Origin: CAITSH01 sp945892985
GTDB lineage: Bacteria; Pseudomonadota; Gammaproteobacteria; Burkholderiales; SG8-39
Reading direction: 5' to 3'
Assembly: GCA_945892985.1 (NCBI GenBank)
Contig: CAMDDU010000019.1
Location: 12,245-76,244, forward strand
Length of the DNA stretch: 64,000 nt
Positions within the stretch are counted from its first letter, which is position 1, and each line of letters starts with the position of its first letter. The translations under genes and the position numbers were made by a program. The notes beneath the pieces were generated by a model that saw only the letters and a program-made list of their open reading frames with translations, made no database searches and was not told where the DNA came from. This document shows positions 52,830-62,093 of this stretch, in pieces.

Positions 52830-53816
52830 ATGCATTCGGTTCTGATGGTCATGCCGGTGCCGGAGAAGATCCGGCTGGAGTATCACGACGGGGTGCGCAG
52901 CGCCTTCCCCGGGCTGGAAATCAATGTTGTGGCAGACGTGTCCGACGCCGACGCGTTTCTTGCGCGCGCGACCATACTCATCACCCACGGCCATTACCTG
53001 CGCGACCGCGCCGACCATGTGTTCGCGAACATGCCGCGCCTGCAATGGGTGCAGGGCATCGGCGTCGGCATGGACAACATCGTCGACCGCCCGGCGCTGC
53101 GCGAAGAGGTGCTTGTCACCAACATCCATGGCGTGCATGGCGTGCCGATGACAGAAATCGCTTTGTCGCTGCTGCTCGCCCTGAGCCGGGATTTGCCGCG
53201 CACTTTTCGCAACCAGGCCGCGCACCGCTGGGACCGCTGGCCGGCACGCCTGCTTCACGGCAAAACCATAGGCATCCTCGGTGTCGGCTCGATCGCCCAA
53301 ACCCTGGGACCGGCCTGCAAAGCGCTGGGCATGACGGTGGTAGGCATCAGCACCAGCACGCGCAGCGTGCCGGGTTTTGATCACATGGTGCAGCGCGACA
53401 AACTGACCGAACTCGCGCCCGAACTCGATTACCTGCTGCTGCTGCTGCCCTACACCAAGGAGACACACAACATCGTCGATGCAGGCGTGCTCGCGGCAAT
53501 GAAGCCCGACGCTTTTCTGGTCAATCTCGCCCGTGGCGGCGTGATTGACGAGGACGCGCTGCTCGAGGCGCTACGTCAGCGCAAAATCGCCGGCGCTGCA
53601 CTCGATGTCTTCCTCGCCGAACCGCTGCCGCCGCAACACCCCTTCTGGGAACTGGATAACCTGATCATCACCTGCCACCAGGGCGTGGTGCACGAGAACG
53701 TGGCCAAGGTGAATGTGCCCATCATCTGCGAAAACCTTCGCCGCTTCATCGCCGGCCGGCGCAAGGAATTGCTGCATATCGTCAAAGCCGGCACCGTAAC
53801 CGTGGACAAAACTTGA
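52830..53816 (+). CDS. D-2-hydroxyacid dehydrogenase (NAD-dependent)
   Basis: Enzymes of this family interconvert 2-hydroxy acids and 2-oxo acids with NAD(P). The 328-aa product has the Rossmann motif TIGILGVGSIAQTL, the catalytic Arg in NLARGGVIDEDALL, Glu in LDVFLAEPLPPQHPFW and His in IITCHQGVV. The NAD-binding domain lies at ~100-290. Substrate cannot be told; the glyoxylate/hydroxypyruvate reductase-like subfamily is most similar by eye. The stop overlaps the TTG start of the next gene. Confidence 0.9.
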   Translation: MHSVLMVMPVPEKIRLEYHDGVRSAFPGLEINVVADVSDADAFLARATILITHGHYLRDRADHVFANMPRLQWVQGIGVGMDNIVDRPALREEVLVTNIHGVHGVPMTEIALSLLLALSRDLPRTFRNQAAHRWDRWPARLLHGKTIGILGVGSIAQTLGPACKALGMTVVGISTSTRSVPGFDHMVQRDKLTELAPELDYLLLLLPYTKETHNIVDAGVLAAMKPDAFLVNLARGGVIDEDALLEALRQRKIAGAALDVFLAEPLPPQHPFWELDNLIITCHQGVVHENVAKVNVPIICENLRRFIAGRRKELLHIVKAGTVTVDKT

Positions 53817-54997
53817 AAATAATCCGCATTGAAGACCTGCACGCGGACGCCGGATGGCGGGTCGTGTCCTTTCTGAAAATCGTCACCGATGAGGGGCTGA
53901 TCGGCTGGTCCGAATTCGCCGAAGCGCGCAGCACGCCGGGCCTGACTGCGATCATCCGAAAACTAGCCGAACACATGATCGGGCTCGATCCGCGCGCAAC
54001 TACCACCATCCATGAACTGCTCGCCACCATTACGCGCCTCACACCCGGCGGCCTGTCTGCCCAAGCCTGCGCGGCGATCGAGAACGGCTGCCTCGACGTC
54101 CGTGCAAAGAGCCTGTCGCTGCCCGTCTGCGACCTGTTTGGCGGCGCGCTGCGCACCCGACTGCCGCTCTATTGGTCGCACTGCGGCACGGCACGCGTAA
54201 GGCACGGGCGTTTCCTGCCGCCCGAATCCGCCGCGCCGCTACGCACCCTGGATGACATCATCACGCTGGGAAAACAGGTGCGCGACCAGGGATACACGGC
54301 GTTAAAGACCAACGTCATCCTGTTCGACGGAGCCGAACCGCGCGTGCATTCGCCCGGCCTGTTTCAGAACCATGCGCAATGGCCGGAGCGCAATATCGAC
54401 GCGAAAACCCTGCAGGGCATCGTCGACCTGCTCAGCGCGTTCAGGCAGGGCGCCGGTGAGGGCATGGGCCTCATGGTCGACCTCAATTTCAACTTTCGAC
54501 CGGAGGGCATGCGCCGTATCGCCAGGGCGCTCGAGCCCTTCAATCTGGCCTGGCTCGAATTCGACTTGCACGACCCGGTCGAGATTGCACAGATCCGCAG
54601 CGGCACCACACTGCCCATCGCTTCACTGGAAACCATTTATGGAGTGCGCGGGATCCGGCCCTACCTCGAGGCGCGGGCGGTTGATTTTGCGATCATTGAC
54701 GTGCAGTGGAACGGCATGGTCAACGCCATGCACATGGCGAATCTTGCCGACTCGTTTTCGGTGAACATCGCCGCGCACAACTATCACGGCTATCTGTCCA
54801 CGCTGATGGGCGCGCATCTGTGCGCGGCCGTGCCCAATTTTCGCGCCATGGAATTTGTCGTCGACGAAGTGCCGTGGATGAACGACTTCATGACCCATCC
54901 GCTGGAGTTCGAAAACAGCCAGATGCTGGTGCCGCAGCGCCCCGGCTGGGGCAGCGACATCAACGAAGCGGCGCTGCGCGCCCACCCGGTCAAGTAA
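53813..54997 (+). CDS. Mandelate racemase/muconate lactonizing enzyme family protein
   Basis: Enolase-superfamily enzymes abstract a proton alpha to a carboxylate, giving dehydration, racemisation or cycloisomerisation. The 394-aa product has the capping domain and a TIM barrel with metal ligands in VDLNFNF (Asp), WLEFDL (Glu) and ASLETIYG (Glu). A Lys in ALKTNVI and a His in IAAHNYHG are likely bases. The pattern is close to sugar-acid (galactonate-type) dehydratases. The TTG at 53813 overlaps the upstream stop (TTGA). With the dehydrogenase it may process a hydroxy acid. Confidence 0.88.
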   Translation: MKIIRIEDLHADAGWRVVSFLKIVTDEGLIGWSEFAEARSTPGLTAIIRKLAEHMIGLDPRATTTIHELLATITRLTPGGLSAQACAAIENGCLDVRAKSLSLPVCDLFGGALRTRLPLYWSHCGTARVRHGRFLPPESAAPLRTLDDIITLGKQVRDQGYTALKTNVILFDGAEPRVHSPGLFQNHAQWPERNIDAKTLQGIVDLLSAFRQGAGEGMGLMVDLNFNFRPEGMRRIARALEPFNLAWLEFDLHDPVEIAQIRSGTTLPIASLETIYGVRGIRPYLEARAVDFAIIDVQWNGMVNAMHMANLADSFSVNIAAHNYHGYLSTLMGAHLCAAVPNFRAMEFVVDEVPWMNDFMTHPLEFENSQMLVPQRPGWGSDINEAALRAHPVK

Positions 54998-55027
54998 GCC
55001 TGATACCTCATACCAGAGAGCCCGCCA

Positions 55028-55474
55028 ATGTCACATCCCTATACGAGCGACGATTTCGCCGGCGCGCTTGACGCGCAACAATGCCAGGAAGTGGTGATTC
55101 GCTTCATGGCGCTGTTCGATGCCGGTGACTTTGCGGCGATGGAGCAGCACTTCGTTCAGGCGCTCGTCTGGCAGCGCCCGGAGGGCAGCGTCAAGGGCGT
55201 GCAGCAATTTCGCGAAGTCATGGCCAAACGCGACCCGAAGATGCAGGTGCGCCACGTCATTACCAACCAGTTGTGCGAGAAAGTCGGTGACAACCGCATG
55301 GTCGTGAGCTCGTATTTCACCGTTTACCGGCATTTGCCGGCCACAGCGGGCACACTGCCCGCTCCGCTAAACGGCCCGGCGTCAGTGGGGCGCTACCGCG
55401 ACGAACTGGTGCGCGAGGGCGGCAACTGGAAAATATGCAACAAGGAAACCCGGCTTGATTTCAAGGCCGCCTAA
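55028..55474 (+). CDS. SnoaL-like/NTF2-fold small protein
   Basis: The 148-aa product resembles SnoaL-like proteins, a cone-shaped alpha+beta fold used by many small hydrolases and isomerases: VVIRFMALFDAGDFAAMEQH, then GVQQFREVMAKRD, and the final strand pattern GRYRDELVREGGNWKICNKE. It follows the enolase-family gene by 30 bp and is probably cotranscribed. It could act on a product of the pathway, but the reaction is unknown. Confidence 0.75.
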   Translation: MSHPYTSDDFAGALDAQQCQEVVIRFMALFDAGDFAAMEQHFVQALVWQRPEGSVKGVQQFREVMAKRDPKMQVRHVITNQLCEKVGDNRMVVSSYFTVYRHLPATAGTLPAPLNGPASVGRYRDELVREGGNWKICNKETRLDFKAA

Positions 55475-55628
55475 GCCCAATGAGGGCATCCTGACCAGCT
55501 TCCCTTTGAAGTGGGGGGTAGACAAGGGGCTTGCCCCCTTGTGCAGTAAATCCATACGCTGAAAAATAACAGCCCGCTGTAACCATGACACCCATGCACC
55601 CCTGCCACGCCTGCCACCCCTGCCGCCG

Positions 55629-57704
55629 ATGAAAAACCAAGCAAAAATACGCATTGCCGCCGACATCGGCGGCACCTTCACCGACGTCGCCGCGTTTGAT
55701 GAAAAACGCGGCGTACTGATGCTGGGCAAGACCCTGACCACGCCCCAGCGGCTGGTCAGCGGCATTCTCGATGGCATGCGCAAGGCCGGTGTCACCCTGG
55801 CCGACGCCAAGCTGTTCCTGCACGGCTCGACTGTCGCCATCAACACCATGCTCGAGCGCTCCGGCGCGCGCGCCGCGCTCATCACCACGCGCGGTTTTCG
55901 CGATATTTATGAAATCGGCCGCATCAACCGCCCCGATTCATTCAACCTGCGCCACCGCAAGCACACGCCCCTGATAGAGCGCGACCTGCGCTTTGAGGTG
56001 AGCGAACGTCTGCTCGCCGACGGCTCGGTGCACCAGGCCCTGGACATGGACGAGGTGAAAGAGATCGCCGACCGGCTCGAACACCTGAAAATTGAAGCTG
56101 TGGCGGTGCTGTTCCTGCACTCTTACCGCAATCCGGCGCACGAGCAGGCGGTCAAGGCCTATTTGCAGCAGCGCCTTCCCGGCGTATTCGTTTCGGCGTC
56201 GGCCGACTTGTCGCAGGAGTACCGCGAGTTCGAGCGCACATCGACCGTGGTTGCCAATGCCTATATCGGACCGCGCGTGCACCGCTACCTTGGCGAGATC
56301 GAACAGGAGATCAAGCGGGCGAAATTCTCCGGCAAGTTCCTCGTCGTGCAATCGACCGGCGGCCTCTACGCCTTGTCCGAGGCGAGGCAGGATTGTGTGC
56401 GCATGATGGAGTCCGGTCCGGCCGCCGGCGTCATCGGTGCCCAACTCCTGTGCCATGTGCTGGGCATCGATAACGCAATCGCATTTGACATGGGCGGCAC
56501 CACTGCCAAGGCCGGTGTTGTGCGTGATGGCAAAGCGCTGGTGACCGGCAGCACGATGATAGGCGGCTACCTTACCGGCTTGCCGCTGCTCACCGCCATG
56601 ATAGACATCCACGAGGTGGGCACCGGAGGCGGCAGCATCGCCTCGGTCAGCCCCGCGGGCGCCTTGCGCGTGGGTCCGCAAAGCGCCGGCGCCGCCCCCG
56701 GACCGGCTTGCTATGCCCTGGGCGGCGCCGAGCCCACCGTGACCGACGCCAATCTGGTGCTCGGCAGGCTGGACGCAGCGCGCTTTCTCGGTGGCGAGAT
56801 GCTGCTCGACAAGGCCGCGGCGACGGCGGCGATCCGCGAGCGCATCGCCACGCCGCTCGGACTGTCTGTCACCAAGGCGGCGATGGGCGTGCTGCGCATC
56901 GCCTCGGCCGCGATGTCGCACGCTGTAAAAGGCGTCACCACCGACCGCGGCCTCGATCCGGGCACATTCCCGACCCTGTTCGCCTACGGCGGCGCCGGCC
57001 CGCTGCACGCCTCGATGGTGGCGCGCGAACTGCGCATTCCCCGCGTTATCGTGCCGCGTGCACCAGGCCACTTTTCCGCCTTTGGCATGCTGCTGTCGGA
57101 TTTCCGCCGCGACCTGGTGCGCTCGCATTTCATCCGCCTCGATGCCGTCGCGATGAGCGAACTGCAGGGCTGGTTTCTCGAACTAGAGCAGCAAGGCGTC
57201 GCCGCACTCAAGGAGGCCGACCTTGGCACGCGCAAGCTGCTGGTCAATCGCGCCCTCGACATGCGCTATGTCGGCCAGGAGCACGCGGTCACCGTGGACA
57301 TGCCGCTGTCGGCATTCAAGCGCGCCGATAAAAGAGGCATCAAGGCGGCGTTTGATGCGGCCCACGAGGAGCGCTACGGACGCGGCGCTCCCAACGAAGT
57401 GGCCGAGATCGTCAGCATCCGCAGCACCGTCACCGGCGTGATGAAAAAGCCGCCGCTGGAAAAAATACCGCGCGGCAGCGCGCGCCCTCCGGCCAAAGCC
57501 CGGCTCGGTTCAAGAAAAGTCTATTTCGAAGACGCGGGCTGGGCCGAGACCGCCCTGTACCGCCGTGAAGAACTGCTCGCCGCCAATGTGATCAAGGGGC
57601 CTGCGCTGATAGAAGAGCACGCCACCACCAGCGTGCTCCAGCCCGGCGACAGCCTGCGCGTCGACCAGTATGGCAACCTCGTCGTGGACATCGCCCGCAA
57701 ATAG
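55629..57704 (+). CDS. Hydantoinase/oxoprolinase subunit A (HyuA family)
   Basis: Subunit A of the ATP-dependent hydantoinase/oxoprolinase family opens cyclic amides or, in carboxylase relatives, activates ketones. The 691-aa length is normal. The N-terminal ASKHA-type phosphate loop IAADIGGTFTDVAAFD and the second site AIAFDMGGTTAKAGVVRDGK are present, along with HGSTVAINTMLERSGARAAL, then ITTRGFRDI. The B subunit follows 28 bp later. N-methylhydantoinase, 5-oxoprolinase and acetophenone-carboxylase-like activity cannot be told apart from the sequence alone. Confidence 0.92.
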   Translation: MKNQAKIRIAADIGGTFTDVAAFDEKRGVLMLGKTLTTPQRLVSGILDGMRKAGVTLADAKLFLHGSTVAINTMLERSGARAALITTRGFRDIYEIGRINRPDSFNLRHRKHTPLIERDLRFEVSERLLADGSVHQALDMDEVKEIADRLEHLKIEAVAVLFLHSYRNPAHEQAVKAYLQQRLPGVFVSASADLSQEYREFERTSTVVANAYIGPRVHRYLGEIEQEIKRAKFSGKFLVVQSTGGLYALSEARQDCVRMMESGPAAGVIGAQLLCHVLGIDNAIAFDMGGTTAKAGVVRDGKALVTGSTMIGGYLTGLPLLTAMIDIHEVGTGGGSIASVSPAGALRVGPQSAGAAPGPACYALGGAEPTVTDANLVLGRLDAARFLGGEMLLDKAAATAAIRERIATPLGLSVTKAAMGVLRIASAAMSHAVKGVTTDRGLDPGTFPTLFAYGGAGPLHASMVARELRIPRVIVPRAPGHFSAFGMLLSDFRRDLVRSHFIRLDAVAMSELQGWFLELEQQGVAALKEADLGTRKLLVNRALDMRYVGQEHAVTVDMPLSAFKRADKRGIKAAFDAAHEERYGRGAPNEVAEIVSIRSTVTGVMKKPPLEKIPRGSARPPAKARLGSRKVYFEDAGWAETALYRREELLAANVIKGPALIEEHATTSVLQPGDSLRVDQYGNLVVDIARK

Positions 57705-57732
57705 CCGGCACCAGCGCATAGGAAAAACCAAA

Positions 57733-59502
57733 ATGACAATCCAACGCCGCGGCAAAAAAGCCCCCCCCGTGCGCCAGCACAAGCGCGTCGATCCGGTCTC
57801 GGTCGAGCTCATTCGCAACAGCCTGGTCGCGGCCACCGAAGAAATGAAATCGGTGCTGATGCGAACCTCGTACAACATGATCATCTACGAGGCGCTCGAC
57901 TTCACCGTGGGCCTGTTCAACAGCGCCGGCGAAACCCTGTCCATCGGCCTTGGCCTGCCCACCTTCATTCGCGGCATGAGCGACGTGGTCAAGGCAAAAG
58001 TCGCCCACTGGGGCTTGGAGGGCATCCACCCGGGCGACATCCTGCTCACCAACGATGCCTACACCACCGGCGCGCACCTGAACCACCTGACCTTTTCAAT
58101 CCCGGTGTTCCACAAGGGACGCATCGTCGCGTTCTCGACCTGCATGGCGCACTGGCAGGACATCGGCGGCATCCTCAACGGCATGACCACCGATATTTTT
58201 TCAGAGGGCCTGCAGATTCCGCTGGTCAAGTACCACGTGCGCGGCCGGCTCAACGCCGAAATGCGCAATCTCATCCTGATGAACGTGCGCCGCCCCGACC
58301 GCGCAATGGGCGATCTTGAAGCGCAATTGTCGGCCTGCCGTGTCGGTGCGCGGCACATGGAGGACATGCTCGCGCGCCACGGCCTGGAGACGGTGCTCGC
58401 GAGCATCGAGCAAATCATGAACCATAGCGAAGCGGAGGCGCGCGCCCGCGTGCGCGCCATGCCCGATGGCGTCTATGTCGCCGAATCGCAAATGGACGAC
58501 GACGGCATAGACATCGACCAGCCGGTGCCCATCCGCGTCAAGGTGACCATCAGCGGCGGCGAGATGACCGTGGATCTGTCCGGCGTCAGTCCGCAGGTGA
58601 AGGGTTTCTACAATTCGGGCGCCGGCGTCGCCTGCGCGCAGGTCGCATTCAAGTGCCTCACCCTGCCCCGGGACAACCCCATCAACGATGGCAGCTTCCG
58701 TCCCCTCAAGGTCATCGTGCCGCCGGGAACCGTCGTCAGCGCCACGCATCCGGCGCCCATGCGCGTCTGGATGACTTATCCGATGACACTGGTCGACACC
58801 ATTTTCAAGGCGCTGGCGCCGGCCATTCCGGACGATGTCATCGCCGGCCACCACGCCGACCTGCTAATAGCGAACGTCAATGGCATTCACCCGCGTGACG
58901 GCCGCCTGTGGATTTACCTGGGCGGTTTGATCGGCGGCGGTTGGGGTGCCAAGTCGGACGAGGATGGCGCCAATTGCACCGTCTGCATGAACGATGGCGA
59001 CACCCACAACGGGCCCTCGGAGCAGGTCGAGAACAAATTTCCGCTGCTGGTCCGCCACTACCGCCTGCGCCAGGATTCGGGCGGCGCCGGTGAATTCCGC
59101 GGTGGACTGGGCGCCGAAACCGAAGTCATGGCCTTGTCGCTGATCAATTACCAGACCCGCACCGACCGCGTGAACAACCCACCCTGGGGCCTCAAGGGCG
59201 GCGGACCGGCGCTGGGCAACCAGATTGGCATACGCCACAAAGACGGCAAGGAGACCGTTTTTCCTGGTGGCAAAGTCAATACCAAGCTCGCCGCGGGCGA
59301 GTCCTACATTCTGCGCTCGGGCGGTGGCGGCGGTTTTGGTGATCCGAAAAAACGCTCGCGCGAATCGATCCTGCGCGACCTGCGCCTGGGCTATATTTCC
59401 GCCGCTGCGGCCAAGCGCGATTACGGCGTGACTGCGACGACGGATACGCCTGCCGCAATCGGCGCGCAACCCGCAGGAGGCAAACATGCCCGCCGTGCTT
59501 GA
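57733..59502 (+). CDS. Hydantoinase/oxoprolinase subunit B (HyuB family)
   Basis: Partner of subunit A. The 589-aa product has DPVSVELIRNSLVAATEEMK, then SVLMRTSYNMIIYEALDF, then HPGDILLTNDAY and TGAHLNHLTF, all strong HyuB signatures, and ends with the glycine-rich GGGGGFGDPKKR. AGGA lies before ATG 57733. The open frame extends 21 codons upstream inside hyuA and is not used. The stop overlaps the next small gene by 17 bp. Confidence 0.93.
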   Translation: MTIQRRGKKAPPVRQHKRVDPVSVELIRNSLVAATEEMKSVLMRTSYNMIIYEALDFTVGLFNSAGETLSIGLGLPTFIRGMSDVVKAKVAHWGLEGIHPGDILLTNDAYTTGAHLNHLTFSIPVFHKGRIVAFSTCMAHWQDIGGILNGMTTDIFSEGLQIPLVKYHVRGRLNAEMRNLILMNVRRPDRAMGDLEAQLSACRVGARHMEDMLARHGLETVLASIEQIMNHSEAEARARVRAMPDGVYVAESQMDDDGIDIDQPVPIRVKVTISGGEMTVDLSGVSPQVKGFYNSGAGVACAQVAFKCLTLPRDNPINDGSFRPLKVIVPPGTVVSATHPAPMRVWMTYPMTLVDTIFKALAPAIPDDVIAGHHADLLIANVNGIHPRDGRLWIYLGGLIGGGWGAKSDEDGANCTVCMNDGDTHNGPSEQVENKFPLLVRHYRLRQDSGGAGEFRGGLGAETEVMALSLINYQTRTDRVNNPPWGLKGGGPALGNQIGIRHKDGKETVFPGGKVNTKLAAGESYILRSGGGGGFGDPKKRSRESILRDLRLGYISAAAAKRDYGVTATTDTPAAIGAQPAGGKHARRA

Positions 59503-59926
59503 ACGCGCCCGCCGCGGCGCCGCTTCTGCGCCAAAAAAATCCGTCAAGGCCGCAGCGTCAAAGCCGCGTGACGCCAGCGCCATCGCCATCGAGGCAATGC
59601 ATTTGCTCGGACGCTGGCAGCGCGTCAGCCGCCGCCACCTGGCCTTCACCATGGGCTGCGCCTGCGCTTATGGGGCGGCGGTCGACCTGCGCGATTTTGA
59701 CGGCATGATTCTTGACTATTTGCTGCAAAAATTTTCCGCGACCGCAGCCATGCCCGCTTTCATCCGCAAGCACGCCGGCATTGCGGCGGCCGGCTCGGGC
59801 AGCCTGAACGCCTTGTTGCGCGCCATCGCCGGTGCGCAGAACCCCCTTGCCGCGGTCTGTTCGGACCAGCTGCTGCAGGCGATCAGCGTCAGCATTGCCT
59901 CGTTGGAGGAGCAACATGCGCGCTGA
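59486..59926 (+). CDS. Small protein of unknown function after HyuB
   Basis: A 146-aa product that I do not recognise. It has a basic N-terminal leader (~1-30) and a mostly helical remainder with two Cys in TMGCACAYG and one in AAVCSDQLL. No signal peptide. The ATG lies inside the end of hyuB, with AGGAGG a few bases upstream, so it is translated from the same message. Its place suggests a third subunit or accessory factor of the hydantoinase complex, which is an inference. Confidence 0.65.
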   Translation: MPAVLERARRGAASAPKKSVKAAASKPRDASAIAIEAMHLLGRWQRVSRRHLAFTMGCACAYGAAVDLRDFDGMILDYLLQKFSATAAMPAFIRKHAGIAAAGSGSLNALLRAIAGAQNPLAAVCSDQLLQAISVSIASLEEQHAR

Positions 59927-60019
59927 GCGTAACCTCGTATTCACCTTGCAAACCACCGCGTCGATTTTTTTTGAGCATGGAATAAACAGTAAAAAATTGC
60001 TTTCCACAGGAGGATTATC

Positions 60020-60985
60020 TTGAAAATATTTCTACACTTACTGGCAGCCGGGTTTCTCGCCATCGCAGCGTTCAAGGCGGATGCGCAAAACTATCCCAAC
60101 CGCGTCGTGCGCGTGATCGTTCCCTACCCGCCCGGGGGCACCGTGGACACCGTGGCGCGCGTCGTGGCACAGCGACTGAGCGAGCAGCTCGGGCAATCCT
60201 TCATTGTCGAGAACCGCGCCGGTGCCAACGGCGTGATCGGCAGCGACGTCGTCGCCAAGGCGACAGCGGATGGTTACACGCTGCTGGTACAGGCTTCGAC
60301 CTTCGTCACCAATCCTATCCTGCTTAAAAACCTGCCCTACGACATGATGCGCGACTTCACGCCGATCTCAAAAATCGGCTCGGTGCCGCTGCTGGTCACC
60401 GCGTACCCGGGCGTGCCGGCGGCAAACCTGAAAGAATTCATCGCGCTGGTGCGGGCGACGCCGGAAAAATACACCTTCGCCGCGCCACCGACAGGTTCGG
60501 CCGCACATCTCGCCGAGGAAGCCATCAAGAGCGGCGCCAAGCTTGCCATCCAGCTCATTCCCTACAAGGGTACCGCACCGGCACTGGCCGATGTCATGGG
60601 TGGGCACGCCAGTGCCATGATAGATGCACTGCCCTCCTCCTATCCACCGGTCAAAAGCGGCAAGCTCAAGGCACTGGCTGTCACCAGCCCCAAACGCATT
60701 GCCTTCATGCCCAACGTGCCCACTGTCGCCGAGTCCGGTCTGCCCGGATTCGACATGGTCTCCTGGTACGGCGTATGGGGGCCGGCCAACCTGCCCAAGG
60801 ATCTGGCAAAAAAAATCGCCATCGAGGTGGGCAAGGCGGTGATGTCACCGCTTGCCACCGAGCGTCTTGGCGACCAGGGCTTTGACGCCGGCGGCACGAC
60901 GCCGGAGGAATTCGCGACATTCCTCGATCAGGAGTTCGTAAAGTATTCGCGCGTGATCAAAGAGGCCAACATCAAGGCCGAGTAA
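60020..60985 (+). CDS. Bug/TctC-family periplasmic solute-binding protein
   Basis: The 321-aa product has a signal peptide (FLHLLAAGFLAIAAFKADAQ), YPNRVVRVIVPYPPGGTVDT, VENRAGANGVIGSDVVAKAT and NVPTVAESGLPGFDMVSWYG, all diagnostic for the family. The start is TTG, fixed by a perfect AGGAGG six bases upstream (60008-60013). It probably delivers the ligand handled by the neighbouring hydantoinase. It is clearly a paralogue of the protein at 51774 and a full-length version of the remnant at 51398. Confidence 0.94.
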   Translation: MKIFLHLLAAGFLAIAAFKADAQNYPNRVVRVIVPYPPGGTVDTVARVVAQRLSEQLGQSFIVENRAGANGVIGSDVVAKATADGYTLLVQASTFVTNPILLKNLPYDMMRDFTPISKIGSVPLLVTAYPGVPAANLKEFIALVRATPEKYTFAAPPTGSAAHLAEEAIKSGAKLAIQLIPYKGTAPALADVMGGHASAMIDALPSSYPPVKSGKLKALAVTSPKRIAFMPNVPTVAESGLPGFDMVSWYGVWGPANLPKDLAKKIAIEVGKAVMSPLATERLGDQGFDAGGTTPEEFATFLDQEFVKYSRVIKEANIKAE

Positions 60986-60995
60986 TTTTCCACGC

Positions 60996-61019
60996 CGCCC
61001 GGGCAGTCGCGCCCGGGCG
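60996..61019 (+). terminator. GC-rich hairpin after the binding-protein gene
   Basis: A 9-bp stem (CGCCCGGGC) with a 6-base loop. No T-run follows, so it is a possible terminator only. Confidence 0.4.
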
Positions 61020-61082
61020 CGGTGGTGAAATGGCTGGAAAGGCCCGCTCCCATCAACCAAGCGCTCTAAAAAGTCACCCCCA

Positions 61083-61757
61083 ATGAATATCAATGATGAT
61101 TTTTCGCTTCGTGTTGTAAGCCATTCCGCCGATGCGGGCTGGTCCGCCGCGCCGTTGGCGGGGGTTGAGCGACGCATGCTTGACCGGATTGGCGACGAAG
61201 TCGCCCGTGCGACCAGCATCGTGCGCTATGCCGCCGGCGCCCGCTTCGATCGCCACGATCATGCTCATGGCGAGGAGATATTCGTGCTCGAGGGTATTTT
61301 CTCCGACGAAAGCGGGGATCACCCCAGGGGCACTTATCTAAGAAATCCGCCGGGCAGCAGCCACGCGCCGTTTTCACGCGACGGCTGCCTGATTTTCGTA
61401 AAACTCCGTCAGTTCGCCGATGCGGACAGGTCGGCGGTGCGCATAGACACGAATACCACGCCTTGGCTGCCGGGGCTTGTTCCCGGCCTGTCGGTGATGC
61501 CGCTGCACGCGCATGACGGGATAGACACCGCCTTGGTGCGCTGGGCGCCAGACACTCGGTTCAACCGGCACATGCATCCGGGCGGGGAAGAAATCCTTGT
61601 CCTCGACGGCATCTTCCGTGACGAAGGTGGCGCGTATGCCGCCGGCACATGGCTGCGCAGCCCCCGGATGAGCCAGCACACGCCCTTCACCGGCCCCGAA
61701 GGGGCGCTCATCTATGTCAAGGTTGGGCATCTCGGCGCAGATTTCGCGCCGCGCTGA
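61083..61757 (+). CDS. Bicupin (ChrR-like cupin) protein
   Basis: The 224-aa protein holds two cupin units, each about 100 aa. Unit 1 has RHDHAHGEEIFVLEGIFSDE, unit 2 has HMHPGGEEILVLDGIFRDEG, and both end in SSHAPF/SQHTPF before a LIFVK/LIYVK strand. His and Glu residues in both could bind a metal. The internal duplication is obvious. Similar cupins act as dioxygenases, isomerases or as the anti-sigma ChrR effector domain; no Zn-binding anti-sigma N-domain is present. It lies downstream of the binding-protein gene and a hairpin. Confidence 0.85.
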   Translation: MNINDDFSLRVVSHSADAGWSAAPLAGVERRMLDRIGDEVARATSIVRYAAGARFDRHDHAHGEEIFVLEGIFSDESGDHPRGTYLRNPPGSSHAPFSRDGCLIFVKLRQFADADRSAVRIDTNTTPWLPGLVPGLSVMPLHAHDGIDTALVRWAPDTRFNRHMHPGGEEILVLDGIFRDEGGAYAAGTWLRSPRMSQHTPFTGPEGALIYVKVGHLGADFAPR

Positions 61758-62093
61758 TGGCGCAAAATCCGGCCCGTGCAAGCGGCGTAAGCACCGCAGC
61801 GGGGGCGATAGGCATGCCATCACAATACTCGGATAGCATCAACCGCGATCTTGGCGGTCTAGGCATCGCGTATCGCGGGGGTCGGATCCGTCAAAAAACC
61901 CGCTCGCATACTGGTGCCCCTACACCCCGAATGCACAGATCATCCGGCTGACTCTGCCACGCAGACGCAGTACGGCAAAAGCGCCCCAGAAGCACCGCTG
62001 ACAGGCCTATCGTACCGATCTCAGGCACCAGCCTCAGGCTTCAACTCGAATCGGGAACGGGTTGCTGCAGAAATCGCAATTCGCGCGCGGATG
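61758..62093. other. Intergenic stretch between convergent bicupin and dioxygenase-like genes
   Basis: 336 bp between two convergent genes. Nothing beyond ordinary sequence is seen: no strong hairpin, repeat or supported gene. Confidence 0.5.

Noticed and set aside
52479..53468. 329-codon minus-strand open frame
   Set aside because: Antisense to the binding-protein and D-2-hydroxyacid dehydrogenase genes, both well supported.
55938..57128. 396-codon minus-strand open frame
   Set aside because: Lies wholly within hyuA in antisense; rich in Arg, Gly and His as such shadows are.
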